DNA of 64,000 nt from Pseudorasbora parva (lineage: Eukaryota; Chordata; Actinopteri; Cypriniformes; Gobionidae), in the NCBI RefSeq assembly GCF_024679245.1, contig NC_090195.1, forward strand, positions 10,183,993 to 10,247,992, in the 5' to 3' direction. The position numbers and the translations under genes were made by a program. This document shows, one piece after another, positions 48,366 to 61,050 of this stretch (position 1 is its first letter; each line of letters opens with the position of its first letter). The notes beneath the pieces were generated by a model. The model saw nothing but the letters and a program-made list of their open reading frames with translations, searched no databases and was not told the origin of the DNA.

Positions 48366-48562
48366 CCTCTGGGATCTCCTCATCGCCCACCACCCCAACA
48401 CAACTGACCAAACAGAGTTCTGCGTTTCTTTTGGAAGTCAGTCGGAATGACACCGTGCATCGCTCCTCCTCCTCCCCCCTCGACACTGGACAGCACCACA
48501 GCCCGCCCCCTGCAAAACCACCGGCCAGTCCACGCTCAGCATATATATCTACCTCACGTGCG
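48366..48562 (+). CDS. prkag2: AMPK gamma-2 (PRKAG2), coding exon 4
   Basis: After a CTTGCACAG acceptor the exon completes a split Ala codon and reads SGISSSPTTPTQLTKQ, then a divergent middle, then SSSSPLDTGQHHSPPPAKPP and ASPRSAYISTSRA. It ends in phase 0 at GTGAGT (48563). Mammalian PRKAG2 has SGLSSSPSTPTQVTKQ, SSSPPDTGQ and SPT-YAPSKA in the same order. It is Ser/Pro-rich and likely disordered. A TTAA-type transposon end (48265 onward) sits about 100 nt upstream of the acceptor, so part of the upstream splice context is transposon-derived. Exon 3 and the alternative exon both end in the phase this exon needs. Confidence 0.93.
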
Positions 48563-49201
48563 GTGAGTGATCTGACATGGATGCTGAGTAATCTTCTGCA
48601 TCATTTATTTTATGACTGTTGAGTGATTCGCTTTAAATGATCATATATAGATAATTTAATTACCAAATACAAGCACAGATAACATTAAAGACAAAGACTA
48701 ACACTGACAGCCCGGCAGAAATTATTACAACTGATTGTATCATAATACGATGTTAATACATGATTGTTTTTTGGCATTTGAAGTTCCCCTATTATAAATT
48801 TGTGAAAATTATCTTTCATGTAGTTCTAAGGGAATGAAAACATCCTGCAGGTTTTAAATTTGAAAGTGCAGCGTATATAAAGTATTTGGGTGCGTCCGAA
48901 ATCGCATACTATGTAAGTAGGTTTTACATTTGAATTTGAATGAACATTGCGACTGTTAAAAAGTATGTTCTATATAATATGAATGAGTGTAGTATGAATG
49001 TAATCTGGACATACCACATGTGACCTAACAGCGTCGATTTATGAATCACCTCCATATATAAATCGTCTCCCGTGGCCTCATGGGATACTAAAGTGTCCAT
49101 TCGAATTGTGCACAGACACTTCCGACAGCAGTATATGTTTTTCGAATACTATGAATTCAGACACACTACTCTGTTGGCGTACTGTTTTTCACGTACTACT
49201 A

Positions 49202-50195
49202 CACTGTAAAAAATTATTAAGAAAAAATGTTACCTGGTTGCCTTAAAATTTTGAGTTCATTGAAATTAAAATTTTTAAGTTAATACAATGAACATTTTTT
49301 CAAGAGATTTTGACAACCTTTATTAAAATATTATTAAAAGCTTTTGTAAGCATATTGGGTAATTGTGTGTTTTATTTCTAATGATGCAGTGAAACATGCC
49401 AAATAGTGCTATTTTCATGATTGATAATTTTTTTTATGTGGTTCATATATAATAATATTCTGAGTTTCTATTTATTAAACAAATTTCCTTCATTGTATCA
49501 ACTCAGGACACAACTCACTGTGCTACGTACTTTTTTAAGTTAAAGGTCCCATTCTTCGCGTGTTTTCGAAGCTTTGATTATGTTTACAGTGTGCAATATA
49601 ACATGAGTTCATGTTTCACGTGTAAAAAAAATACAGTATCTTTCACACAATTTACTTATCTGTACAGCGCTGTTTCCTCTGTCCTAAAAACGGCCTGATG
49701 ATTTCCTTGTTCTATGAAGTCCCTCCTTCAGAAACACGTAACGAGTTCTGATTGGGCCAGCGCTTCCCGTGTTGTGATTGGACAGCAGCTTAGCACACTT
49801 TGCCCGGAAAGGTCCCGCCTCTTATCATAACGGGGAGATGCAAGCGCTGAATGCGCGCTCTTCTCCACGTGGGAAAGCAACGAGACCACGCCCCCTATTT
49901 TGCGCGTTCTTGTGGGGAGGAGGGTTAGTCAACAAACGGTTCTAGTGACGTCATTCCTGAAAGAAGTGCAGGAGTGTAGTCCAAACCGGCCGTTCGCTGT
50001 AGGCTTTGAAAGGGAACTTCTGTTATCTCGCTTGGCATTGAACTTTGAGCTTTATAATTTTACAGGTATTATTTATGCTCTAACAGCAACATTACACACT
50101 AACTAAAGTTTGAAATATGGAATCGCGAAGAACGGGACCTTTAAACCAACAAAAACCAACACTTTCCTTACAGCAGTTGCACAATACTTTCACAA
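49202..50195. mobile_element. 'CACTGTAAAAAA' repeat, copy 1, split by a TTAA element
   Basis: Left end ACACTGTAAAAAATTATTAA with GTTACCTGGTTGCCTTAAAA; the body matches 57905-58305 (GTAAGCATATTGGGTAATTG, GATGATGCAGTGAAA). Near its right end, at AAGTTAAACCAAC, it is interrupted by the element at 49544-50140. The final right end after about 50160 is not clear. Confidence 0.8.
49544..50140. mobile_element. TTAA-flanked MITE, 'AGGTCCCATTCTTCGCG' family, inserted in another repeat
   Basis: Inverted ends AGGTCCCATTCTTCGCG and CGCGAAGAACGGGACCT; TTAA at 49540-49543 and 50141-50144. 597 bp. The related repeat at 58271-58280 (AGTTAAACCA) shows the unoccupied target with a single TTAA. Confidence 0.93.
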
Positions 50196-52244
50196 CTTGC
50201 AAGTTCCTGTCGATGGATCTAATCTGATTTTTACGACTCAACCCACTGACCGTTTATCACGTTCACAAGCCAAAATCAATACAGCAGTCACCATCTGCAA
50301 TGCTGTTGTCCTTGCCTCCTGCCCGCTAATCTAAGCTGAGGTCCAAGGCTGCACTCGGCAGATGTGTAATCAACTGTATCTTTACTCCTTCTCTCACCTC
50401 ATTCGCTTACCGTTGCCTATATACAGCAGTAAATAATAATAATTAATATATAATATAATAAGTATTATTAATATAATCACAGTATTGTTAATTAGCACTT
50501 AAACATCTTCTACTCATTGCAGTGCAATAATGTCTGTTTATCTTTAAGAACCCATGAAAAAGCATTTTCAGCAATTCTCCTTGTGTACCATTTGATGAGT
50601 GTGGGTCTCATATGGATTAATATACAGTCAGACACCTTCAATGTTCTCTGCTGTCTGATAAATAAATGTTGCTCACTCTCAGTCTAACATTGAGTTACTA
50701 CTTTTTTTTATTCCTCAGATTTGCAAACTAACATTTTCTCACGGCTGTTATGCGTTTGTTTACTTCTGTTGTATTCATTGGGAGATTGTTTTTCTCACAA
50801 GGGCTCAAGTTTTTTTTTTTTTTTCAGACAGCCACACCCACCGATCAGGCAGGAATTTGGGCACAGTTCATTTAATTACCCTCCATGCCAGATGTGACTC
50901 TGGGAAAGGCCACATCCAGTTGTGTGAAAAAATATGGCAATAGAGCTGGACCATTTCTATAGGTTTATAGCATGTATGTTAAATTGGTTCCATTCTATAA
51001 GTCCAAGGAGGGCCATTACAGGGAAAGAAAGATGGAAAAAATACTCAAAAGGTCAAGAAAGAGTGTCACGGAATGTCAAAGTGTATAGTGGTAATTTAAA
51101 TTTGGACACAGACGTACAAATACAGTTTAGACATAAGAAAAATCATTCAAAAATACCATAAATTTATTCTAATGCCACTAAAATTTTCACTCCATTACAC
51201 ATCACACATTTAATGTAAATAAGTAATTTAAATAAACTTTTCATGCCTATTAGAAGGGGAATTTCCTAATATGATTAAAAATGTCCAAGTAGTGGAAGTT
51301 AGCAGTGTTTAAATGTTTCTTCTATCAATTATTTATTTCCCCTCCTCATTCTGTGCCAGATCATTAAATCTTTTTTTTTGTTTATTATGTGAAGTAGTCT
51401 ACTTGTAAATTCCCTGCAGGTTTAAGTCTTATTTTGCTGGTTTCAGCCCGACGCAGTTATCATTTTCACATCCAGCATCCCCGTTGTTTAAATAGAAATT
51501 AACCCATGTGTTCTGGTCTGAAAACAAGGAGTGTCCATGAGCATTGTTGGCGCATTGCTATTTTGAGACAACTGAAATCGACTGTCATTGATATTATTTT
51601 TGTGAACTAAAATATGAATGCAGTAGCCTATTTTTGTGTTATTAAAAGGGCACGTTATGCGCCTTTAGGCAGGTGCACAAAGCTTCAAGGAAGAAATAAG
51701 ATTCCTCGAGCTTTCAGTCTTTCCGCTTGCAAATTGCACCATGTATAGCAAATCCGGCATGGTGAAAGCACAGCTGGCTTTTAAAGGAAATGGGACTTGG
51801 TTTGCACGTATAGGCTAGGCTATATGTGACTAGCCTTGGACCACGATCGTTTTTCCCATTGTTAAACTAGCAAAAGTGGATTCGGACACGAGAGCACTGT
51901 GCCACTTTAGACCATGTGCTCAGATCATTAAAATAGAGCACCTTTTTTAATATGAACAAATCAGTGTTTTTGAACGAATCTTTTAGTTCAGTGATTCATT
52001 CTCATCTGCGCTTATATCACGAACAAATAGCTTTTTAGAGCGGGTTGTTGTATAGCATTTTATTGGTTGGACATACTGAATGAATACACCTCCTTTACTG
52101 AACAAATAAGTGTTTTGAGAGAGACATTTGGCGTAAATAATTAACCTGCAGAAAGAGTCACTGTATGATTCAGTCATCAGTGAATGAATCTTTTTGGTGA
52201 ACAGATTCGAAAGATTCAATTCACTAGGATGAATCAAAGTCCCC
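50196..52244. other. prkag2 intron 4, unassigned stretch
   Basis: No exon recognised. The part at 51955-52235 has repeated GAATC/GATTC motifs (AACGAATCTTTTAGTTCAGT, GAATGAATCTTTTTGGTGAA) typical of a fish repeat. The remainder is AT-rich. Confidence 0.4.
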
Positions 52245-52650
52245 ACCCAACAGCCAGTTTTGACAGCCTGGCTCCACTCGCTTTTATATTCGCAGTTCGC
52301 ACTACTGCTCATAACAAGAAATGAGTAGCGACATAGTTGATTTAAAACACTCCCTGTCAGACCGTTGTCTCCTCGCGACTGCAGCAAACTGGAGCAGTCC
52401 ATTTGCAAAAAGCCGGAGGGGGAGGGTCTCTCATCACTGACTTTAGATTGGATGTACGGGTACACAAACGGAGCACGCCTGCAAACACACCGACTGTCCC
52501 CACAATGACCAATGGACCCGAAAACATGAGCTCTTAGTATATTTCTCCCCCGAGCCCCCGTTCGGTCTGCAATACTGCCGTTTATCGTCTACTGTATCTT
52601 TATTAAACTCTGACAGCCAACTTCCGATCTCACCGGTCTCCTCACCGTCT

Positions 52651-52683
<33 letters not shown>

Positions 52684-52751
52684 GACGGCGCGACGGGAGG
52701 GCAGCCTGTGATCTCCTCCTCTGTGCTTGACTCTTGTCACTCTGTCTTCAG
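52245..52751 (+). promoter_or_regulatory. Candidate promoter region for the short gamma-2 transcript
   Basis: This tract before exon 5 is richer in C, G and CpG than the flanking intron (for example 52365-52385, 52460-52580, 52600-52660, 52683-52700). It holds a GT microsatellite (52658-52682) and no recognised transposon in its right half. Mammals transcribe the short gamma-2 form from a promoter in this intron. No exon or TATA box could be fixed here, so this is inference from composition and position. Confidence 0.35.
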
Positions 52752-52803
52752 GTCCACGGTTTATCTGAAGACATGCTGGAGAAACTCGATCTCGAGGATG
52801 AAG
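52752..52803 (+). CDS. prkag2: AMPK gamma-2 (PRKAG2), coding exon 5, with internal start for the short form
   Basis: A 52-nt exon between a TGTCTTCAG acceptor and a GTAAGC donor (52804): VHGLSEDMLEKLDLEDE plus one base. Mammalian PRKAG2 has GMLEKLEFEDE here, and the short gamma-2 isoform begins at that methionine. The equivalent ATG is at 52773 and gives 47 in-frame codons to the end of the next exon. The residues before the Met differ from mammals while MLEKL--EDE is kept, which fits selection on the internal start. The exon is short but its frame, phase and borders all agree with its neighbours. Confidence 0.92.
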
Positions 52804-53392
52804 GTAAGCCTCTTTGGAAAATAAATGTCTCTCGCGTCGTGATTGTTCGTTTTCTGAACCGGTTGGCTCAGCAGCTTCGATGTTCTTGACATTGTGATGT
52901 TCTTTGCTGACATAATTTATTCCTCGCACTTAGAGGGATAGTCTATTTTAATCTCATTCATAATCTAACCCGCGTATAATCACGCGATGCCGATTTTCGT
53001 CTCGTCACCTGGCCATTTTTGGCGCATTAATGGCATGGCGTTTTTATACAAGGTGTCAAGGTTTCAGATCCAACAGCTTGGTAGGAATCACTGGAGATCC
53101 CAGTAGCCTAATGTATCGGGATCCCCATTCGTCATTCTAACCTGTTGGGTGTAGATGCGTCGGGTGATGCTATTGGCTGGTGACGCCTCACCCACGTCAA
53201 GGAGTCCCTCAGGGGTGAGGGTAATGCCCAAAATATATTTATTCCATTTGCAGACAGATTATTATCACTTAAACAATGCTAATGATTGAAGTAAGGAAAC
53301 CCAGTCAGGCTTTAATATGCACAAACTTTTAATCTGATGTAGGATGTAAAAATAACCTGCCACTGGTCAATTTTACCACTTTTGTTGTTGTT

Positions 53393-53525
<133 letters not shown>

Positions 53526-53785
53526 CTATTTGAATATATTTTAAAATATAATTTATTCATGTGATCATTACTGCAGGCTTCAGTGTCACATGATCCTTCA
53601 GAAATAATTCTAACATGCAGATTTGGTGCTCAAGAATTTTTATTATTATTATTATTATTATTATCATCAATGTTGAAAACAATTGTGCTGCTTAATTTTT
53701 TGTGTGGAAAAGGATTGTGAATTGAAAGTTCAAAAGAAAAACATTTATTTGAAATCTTTTGTAACAATTTAGTCAACGTAAACAT

Positions 53786-54855
53786 CATTACGACACGTGT
53801 TATTGGTTGGGATATATTTGGCAGCAAGTGAACATTTTGTCCTCAAATGGGCAAGTGTAAGGATTTTAACAAGTTTGACAAGGGCTAAATTGTGTTAGCT
53901 AGACGACTTGGCCAGAGCATCTCCAAAACTGCTGCTCTTGTGGGGTGTTCCTGGTCTGCAGTGGTTAGTATCTATCAAAATTGGCCATGGTCCAAGGAAG
54001 GAACAGTGATGAAGAGCGACAAGGTCATGGGTGGCCAAGGCTTTTTGATGCACATGGCTGGCCCGTGTGGTCCGATCAAACAAGAGCTACTGTAGCTCTA
54101 ATTGCTGAAGAAGTTAATGCTGGTTTGATAGAATGGTGTCAGAATCAGTGCATCACAGTTTGTTGCATATGGGGCTGCATAGCCGCAGACTAGTCAGAAT
54201 GTTCATGCTGACCCCTGTCCACTGCCAAAAGCGACAACGTGACGTGAGCATCAAAACTGAACCACAGAGAGAGTAATGAAAGAAGGTGGCCTGGTCTGAT
54301 AATTCATGTTTTCTTTTACATCACATGGATGGCCGGGTGTGTGGCTTACCTCGGGAACACATGGCACCATGATGACTTTGGGAAGGCAAGCTGGCTTTGG
54401 GCAATGTTCTGCTGGGAAACCTTGGGTCCTGCCATCTATGTGGAGGTTACTTTGACACATACCACCTACCTAAGCATTTCTGCAGACCATGTAAAGCTTT
54501 TCATGGAAACGGTATTCCCTGGTGGCTGTGGCCTCTTTCAGGAGGATAATACACCCTACCACAAAGCAAAAATGGTTTGGGGAGCACAACAACGAGTTTG
54601 AGGTGTTGACTCGGCCGCCAAATTCCCCAGATCTCAATCGAACATCTGTGGGATGTGCTGAACAAACAAGTCCAAACCACCTCAAAACTTAAAGGACTTA
54701 AAGGATCTGCTGCTAACATATTGTTGCCAGATCCCACAGCACACCTTTAGGGATTTAGAAGAGTCCATGCCTCAATGGGTCAGGGCTGTTTTGGCAGCAA
54801 AATGGGGGACCAACACAAATATCAGGAAGCTCATAATGTTATGGCTGACGGTGTA
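53786..54855 (+). mobile_element. Tc1/mariner-like transposon, family A, near-full length, decayed
   Basis: Plus-strand transposase text runs from the start (GKCKDF-KFDKG, QSISKTAALVGCSWSAVVSI) through W-S-D-N (about 54292-54303) to LGPAIYVEVTLTHTTYLS and GCGLFQEDNTPYHK. It ends with a noncoding 3' part, CATAATGTTATGGCTGACGG then TGTA (54855). The first two DDE aspartates are seen (WSD, QED). The third region is out of frame. Multiple frameshifts mean it is inactive. The left terminal repeat is missing or eroded. Confidence 0.88.
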
Positions 54856-56117
54856 TGTTCTTTTCGGTGCTGCTTAGTCATTTAAAGCATTTTTTATTAA
54901 TGTGATTAATACATTTTTATTAAATTAATAAATGCATTTTAATAATGTGTACCTGTGTAAGGGTGGATCGCCTGCACTGGTTCTGACTGCAGGGTTGCCG
55001 AACGACTAAAGAAACGTTATCAGCAAGATGGTAGAAAACTGTACATTTCTTTTCTATAACCACTCACTGCAACTTATACTAACGACGGAAATAATGGACT
55101 GAAACCCTGAGACATTCAAACTGACCAATCAGACCAAACTTCCCCCACTGTACTACAGGTGTGGCACCCATTTGGCCTTTAGCCTCTCATTTGGCTCTTT
55201 GTCTTTAGGAATTCTAAATGGCCCCACTGATAATATGAAGGGGGGTTTGGAAACAGTAAAACAAATGTCTTTGTTCAATTTCAAATATCAAATATCTTTG
55301 ATTATTTTAAATTCTTTCACCTGAATGGATTTTTTAAAAGTAGTTTTGATAAAGAATCAGTCCCCATAATCATAACTAGACTTAACAAGGAATGCTGTGC
55401 GAAGGCTATGAACCTCTCCTGAACCAGCCCTGTTTTCCTCTGAAGTGCTTTCGCCTCCGGCAAGGTATTCCCAACAATATGATGCGAGCATACCACACTG
55501 ATCTGGCATTTGCAGTGCAAGTCTTGCCTTTATTTATAAAGACTTTTGCTGCTGTTTTTTCAACTGTTGTACCTTTTAGGGCAAACAGAGCAGACGCCTT
55601 CCAGAAGAGCAGGTCGTGCAGGCTGCAGATCTGCACTCTCATGCTGAGGTCGAGGTTTTTCCTCGAGGCACCGCCGGTCCTCTAAACCTTCTCCCACACT
55701 TAACATCAATGCGCAAACAGATATCCATCTCTGTAGTGTAAAACCTCAGGCTGGTGTTTTTAGATTAGTTTTTAGATGAGTTTGTGTTGGTGTGCACTCA
55801 GGGGCGGCGTTTACATATGGCAGAGTACGGCAGTTGATGCTGTGCTTTTTAGTTCTGTTGCAGCTTTGAAAAAAAAAATTAACAGCCTAACGCCGTGTCC
55901 TAACCAGACCCGATGCGACATGATTTTCAGCAGCAAACCAGACTCGACTTGAGATCGATCATTCAAAAATCACAGCCTGTCAAAAGAGCGTGTGGGTGGG
56001 CTCTCTCTACATTCGCAACGACAATATCGAATTCCTAAATCTTACACCATTTTATTTTAGCATGATTAAAATGCCTGAAACTATTTTATCATACTTCACC
56101 TTTTTGTTCACCTTGAG
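54856..56117. other. prkag2 intron 5, unassigned stretch
   Basis: No exon recognised. 55390-55690 is of higher complexity and has open frames on both strands (97 and 78 aa) but no family similarity. Confidence 0.4.
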
Positions 56118-56121
56118 TTAA

Positions 56122-57212
56122 AGGGATAGTTCACCCAAAAATGAAAATTTTATGTTTATCTGCTTACCCCCAGGGCATCCAATATTTAAGTGTGTTTGTT
56201 TCTTCAGTAGAACACAAAAGAAGATGTTTAAATCCAACGGTTGCTCGTATAATGCATGTCAATGGGGTGTTTTCTATGAGAGTCAGTAAAAAACACATAC
56301 ATACGAATCCATATTAAAAACCCTGTGGCTTGTAGCGACACATTGATGTCTTAAGACACAAAACGATCGGTTTCTGCGAGAAACCCAACAGTATTTATGT
56401 TATTTTTTCACCTCATAGCAGACAAATCTCCTCTAATATTCCCAACGTCATTACTTCCATTGAAGAAGGTCAGAATCTCATGTGACGTGATCACAGATAT
56501 ATGTACATAGATTCCCCCCATTAATGCTTGCGCGGCTTAGTCGAATGATGAATCTATGTATACATATCTATGATCACGCCGGGTTTTTGACCTTCTTCGA
56601 CGGAAGTAATGACATTGGGAATAGTGTATGAGATACGTCTGATATGAGGTAAAACAAATACCATAAATACTGTTGGGTTTCTCACAGAAACCGATCGTTT
56701 CGTGTCTTATGACATCAATGTGTCACCACGAGCCACAGGGTTTAATATGGATTTGTATGTCTGTGTGTTTTTTACTCTCATAGTGGCTCACATAGAAAAC
56801 ACCCCATGGACATGCATTAAACGAGCAATGTTTGGAGTTAAACTACCCGTCCTTCGGATGAGAAGCTAAACCGAGGTCCTGACTCTATGGTCATTAAAAA
56901 TCCCAAGATGTCCTTCGATAAAGAGTAGGTGTGTATCCCTGGTATCCTGGCCAAATTTGCCCACTGGTCGCTGTCCACTGACTTCATCAGTCTGTCTCCT
57001 CTCCACCAATCAGCTGGTGTGTGGTGAGCGTTCTGGCGCAATATGGCTGCCGTCGCATCTTTCAGGTGGATGCTGCACATTGGTGGTGGTTGAGGAGATT
57101 CCCCCCTTCAATATGTAAAGCGCTTTAAGTGCCCCAAACACACCTACTTCTTGAATGCCCTGAGGGTAAGCAGATAAACATCAAATTTTCATTTTGGGGG
57201 TGAACTATCCCT
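56122..57212. mobile_element. TTAA-flanked MITE with nested SINE3 fragment
   Basis: Ends AGGGATAGTTCACCCAAAAA and TTGGGGGTGAACTATCCCT; TTAA at 56118-56121 and 57213-57216. Long inner inverted repeats (GTTTCTGCGAGAAACCCAAC and partner; ATGCATGTCAATGGGGTG and partner) indicate a fold-back element. A SINE3 piece interrupts the right arm at about 56845-57150. Confidence 0.9.
56845..57150 (+). mobile_element. 5S-derived SINE (SINE3-like), 5'-truncated
   Basis: CGTCCTTCGGATGAGAAGCT through TCATTAAAAATCCCAAGATG and TCCTTCGATAAAGAGTAG match the 3' half of the copy at 40556. It then continues with TGTGTGGTGAGCGTTCTGGC and a CAATATGTAAAGCGCTTTAA tail. The 5S head is missing. Confidence 0.82.
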
Positions 57213-57904
57213 TTAATAGTCTGAACTTTTGTTGTTTCCTTTAATTTATTTTCAAGATCTGTTGCTTTCAGTCAGACTTGTACATAAAGGTCACGATATT
57301 TAAATTCACTTCAAATAGTTTTTACATGAAATAAACCACATACTCTGCACTTGTCATACTTTGTATGTTGTTCCAGCCACAACACAGCAGAAATAAAAAC
57401 CATTAGTAAAATAGAATCGTTGTGAATCGCCGTTCCGGCTGGTTGGTACAAAAAACTCCAATTAACATGGAAAATATGTTTAAATTAATCTTTCTTTTGA
57501 GTATAATCTTTTTCAATTGGTTGTTCCAGTTCTGAAAGTGATTGAGATAAAATGAGTTCTCCAGTTCAACTTAATCATAAACTATTTTTCACACAAGCCA
57601 GCATTACTTTAGTATTGTTTATATATTATTATGGTATTTATTTATATTTTGAATTAGCTTTTATTTTCCATCTTAATTTTAGTCTTAGATTTAGTCATTT
57701 TAATGTGGTTGTGTTGTTTTTTTTATAATTTTTTTAATATTTCTTTTCAGCTGTGATTTATTTTTATTTCAGTTTTATTTTTATTCATTTTAGTACGTAA
57801 GCATTTTGATTGTTTTGTAAGTTTGCCTTTTAATTTTTTGTTTTTTCATTTAATATTTATATTATATTTTATTTTAGATTTATTTAAAATACAGAAAAAG
57901 TACC

Positions 57905-58305
57905 CACACTGTAAAAGACACACTTATTTCAAAAAGAAGTTACCTGGTTGCCCTTAATTTTGAGTTCATTGAAATAAAATAATAATTATAATAATTTGTT
58001 AATATAATGAACATTTTTAAGAATTGACAAAATTTATTCAAATATTATTCAAAGATTTTGTAAGCATATTGGGTAATTGTGTGTGTTTTATTTGTGATGA
58101 TGCAGTGAAATTGTGCTATTTTCATGATTTATCAAATGTTTTATGTGGTTCAGATATAATAATATTTAGATTTTCTATTTATTAAACCAATTTCGTTCAG
58201 TGTATCAATTCAAATTTTTAAATTTCAATAAAATCAAAATTTTAAGGCAACCAGGTTACTTACCTTTTTAAGTTAAACCAACAATATTTTTTACAGTGCA
58301 GTGCA
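57905..58305. mobile_element. 'CACTGTAAAA' repeat, copy 2 (uninterrupted)
   Basis: Left CACTGTAAAAGACACACTTA and right ACAATATTTTTTACAGTG form inverted ends, with inner inverted GTTACCTGGTTGCCCTTAAT and TTAAGGCAACCAGGTTACTT. About 400 bp, no coding. It preserves the empty TTAA site used in copy 1. Confidence 0.82.
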
Positions 58306-60068
58306 GTTTTGTACCTTGTATTTCGTCCAATTTTCAAATATGTTTTAGCTTCAAATCAAAGTTTGTAATCTTCTGATTCACCTCATAGCTGGTTGGCTTG
58401 GTTTATGGCTTATTTTATCAAATACTTGATAAAATACTCCCCCCCCCCAATATCTTTATGGGAGAAATTAATGGAAAAAAATACTTTTTTCCGGAAAAAG
58501 TGCACAAAAATGTGTGATTTCTGAGTGACCCAATCCTTTAAAATCATGTTTTAAAACTCTGCTTTGCAGGTTATTGTAATAATGAATAATGTCAAAAGAC
58601 CTTCATTAAAAGATGTCTGAAGTCATTGGTTTGGAGTATGCTTATATTTATGCTTATAGTTTGAGTATGGTTATAGTGCGTTCCGGCGTGGTCTGGCGTG
58701 TTGCTCTGATAGCATGTGAAAGCTAGAATGTTTTCAACAAACAAAAGATTCATTCTGCAGTGATTCAGTTCTTTGAATAGCCCCGGTGGACATCGGCCAA
58801 AGTGTCATGCCTCTGGTTGTGGTAGATCCAAACACTCAGACTTTCTGAGTAGCTTTTCTTTTGTCATTTGTTTGGGCTTATTTGTGGATAATCATTTGTT
58901 TTGTATAAAATATGATAATGACAAATCCCGCTCTAAAATGGGTGTGTTGTTGTTGTTCTCATAATGAAATATGAAGCAAATACTGACATTTTCAAAAGCA
59001 AAACCCCTTATTTGCACGTTTTAAGTTGGGTTCCGGAAGTTTCCATTTATTTTAAAATCTCATTAATTTTGTCCATATTATAAAACTTAATAAACAGACC
59101 TACTGTGAGTTACAAGTTAATCGATGTGGGATAAAAGCGCCTGCCAAATAAATAAACATAAAATGTAAATGTTAATCAATTCTCATTTTAACTTAAATCC
59201 CAAGAATCGATTAGTCATCCTGATTTCAGTTGATAAATGAATGCAACATTGTAGCGTGCCTCCCATCCAATAAATCGCGATAATATTTGTGCTTTACTAT
59301 TGGTATGTAAGATTTTAAATTACGTCCATTTTAAAATTAACCCACTCTTTGCAGGGTTTACTTTTTATGTACACTTATGTTGTCTTGGCATATTAAAAGT
59401 ATCAGAAAGTACACATTCTCTCTATGTTCTGCTTTTATTTTTCAAATCCACTCAGTAAAGTTTCCTCCAGAGCAGCAGCAGCAGCCGGGCTGTTCTATTT
59501 TAATTGTTTCCATGAGCTAACAGCTTCTTTGACAATAGCCAGTAGTGTTAAACTGCACAGAGCTGAAGCGGTGGTGAGAAATACTTTGAACACCACTGAA
59601 TGAGTCAACACGCATTGTACTGTCAGCTTTTTGTGGCCCAACATAGTGAAAGAACTGTTGAGGTCGATTACTTACTGAAAATACACCGTAGCCGGACAGG
59701 GTTGTGGATCAGATGTTAACTTTCTTAAAGCAGTGCTTCAGAGAAAGCTTTCTCATAACAGACTGGAAACTGTCAATCAAGCGTTGTACGGCCGTCGGCC
59801 GACGTCAATGAGAGCTGGGGCTTTTTGTCAATGTTTGTTGAAATGCCCCAGCTCTCCTAGACTGCTTTCACTTCAGTGTTGTTTTTAGTCTAGACAGCTG
59901 CTGAAGAAACAGTTCAGTGTCTAAGAATACTACTGTAAGAATTACCATGGCAACTGGAGACATTAGGCCGGATGCTGCTGAAAAGGAACAACAAGAGAGA
60001 GACATCAGAGTCCACAGTTCAGTGGGTTCATGTCACCCATTTGTGTCATGCCCGCCAGATCTATTAGT

Positions 60069-60107
<39 letters not shown>

Positions 60108-60930
60108 TGTTTGTTAGGTATTCTCCTGATAGTATTAGAATAATTTACTTTGGCTTTAGTACAATTACAATATAAAAGCAACAGCAATGACAGTTTAATA
60201 TTTTCTTTACACTGTATAAATGTTATAAATATATTATAACGATTTGATAAAGCTACATTTAATATAAAAACACATAATAAATATGTCAAATTACATTACA
60301 AAACAAATTACATTACAAATGTAATGTTTAATGTACTTTATCTTTATAATGTGGCTTGATATTTTCTTCACACTGTGAGTCTTGCATTGAATTATATAGT
60401 TGCCATTAGTTATATTTTAGGAAAGGTGTCCCCTCATAAGTTGGATCCTATTGGGCCCTTGACATCACAAAGTTTAAAAACAACTGTTCTAATGGCGCAT
60501 TTACATTACATGGTTCAAGTGACCCAATTACGAACCAATTTTTTTCCTCCCATGTGGCACAGATCGGATGACCAATGGACGTGTAAGCAGGAAAAAACAC
60601 ATAGATTCTAATATTCTCAGAGTGGTTTACGGCCTATATATATAAATCAATAAATCGGATATGAATCGGATATGTGCATATGTTGCGTCTGCCACTTAAG
60701 CGGACAGATAGGATATTCCCCTATTTGTCCCGCCCTTCCGCTGTGATTGGACAGATGGCTAAAAAGTGACAGTAATGAGTGCTGCGTTATACACAATGTT
60801 GAACGTTCTTCAGTTCTCTGCGACTGATAAATATCGCTGAGCGCTCCGCGTGAAACACTTAACAACAACTTTTTGACATGTACTTACATCTCACTTTGCT
60901 CTCAGATTGACCGTGTTTTCGTTTATTGGT
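58306..60930. other. prkag2 intron 5, unassigned stretch before exon 6
   Basis: No exon recognised. It includes a C tract near 58441, a decayed SINE-type tail at about 59104-59172 (GGGATAAAAGCGCCTGCCAA) and a GT run at about 60073-60102. Confidence 0.4.
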
Positions 60931-60940
60931 GTCTTTACAG

Positions 60941-61050
60941 CTGTTGAACAATCCGAGAGTGACATTTACATGCGTTTTATGAAGCTACATAAGTGCTATG
61001 ACATCGTCCCAACCAGCTCCAAGCTAGTGGTCTTTGACACAACGCTGCAG
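60941..61050 (+). CDS. prkag2: AMPK gamma-2 (PRKAG2), coding exon 6, entry to CBS domain 1
   Basis: After a GTCTTTACAG acceptor, this 110-nt exon completes a split Ala codon and reads [20 protein letters not shown] then [16 protein letters not shown], ending in phase 0 at GTAAGT (61051). [26 protein letters not shown] is nearly identical to mammalian PRKAG2 and begins the Bateman/CBS1 region shared by all gamma subunits. The mammalian junction after DTTLQ is the same. The nucleotide-contacting residues lie in later exons outside the window. Confidence 0.96.

Noticed and set aside
51983..52465. 160-aa minus-strand frame, the second longest in the window
   Set aside because: It runs through GAATC-rich repeat text and the CpG-richer tract. 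No similarity, no splice sites of note, and no reason to prefer it over chance.
52642..52929. 95-aa minus-strand frame over exon 5
   Set aside because: It is antisense to the prkag2 exon and partly made of a GT microsatellite.
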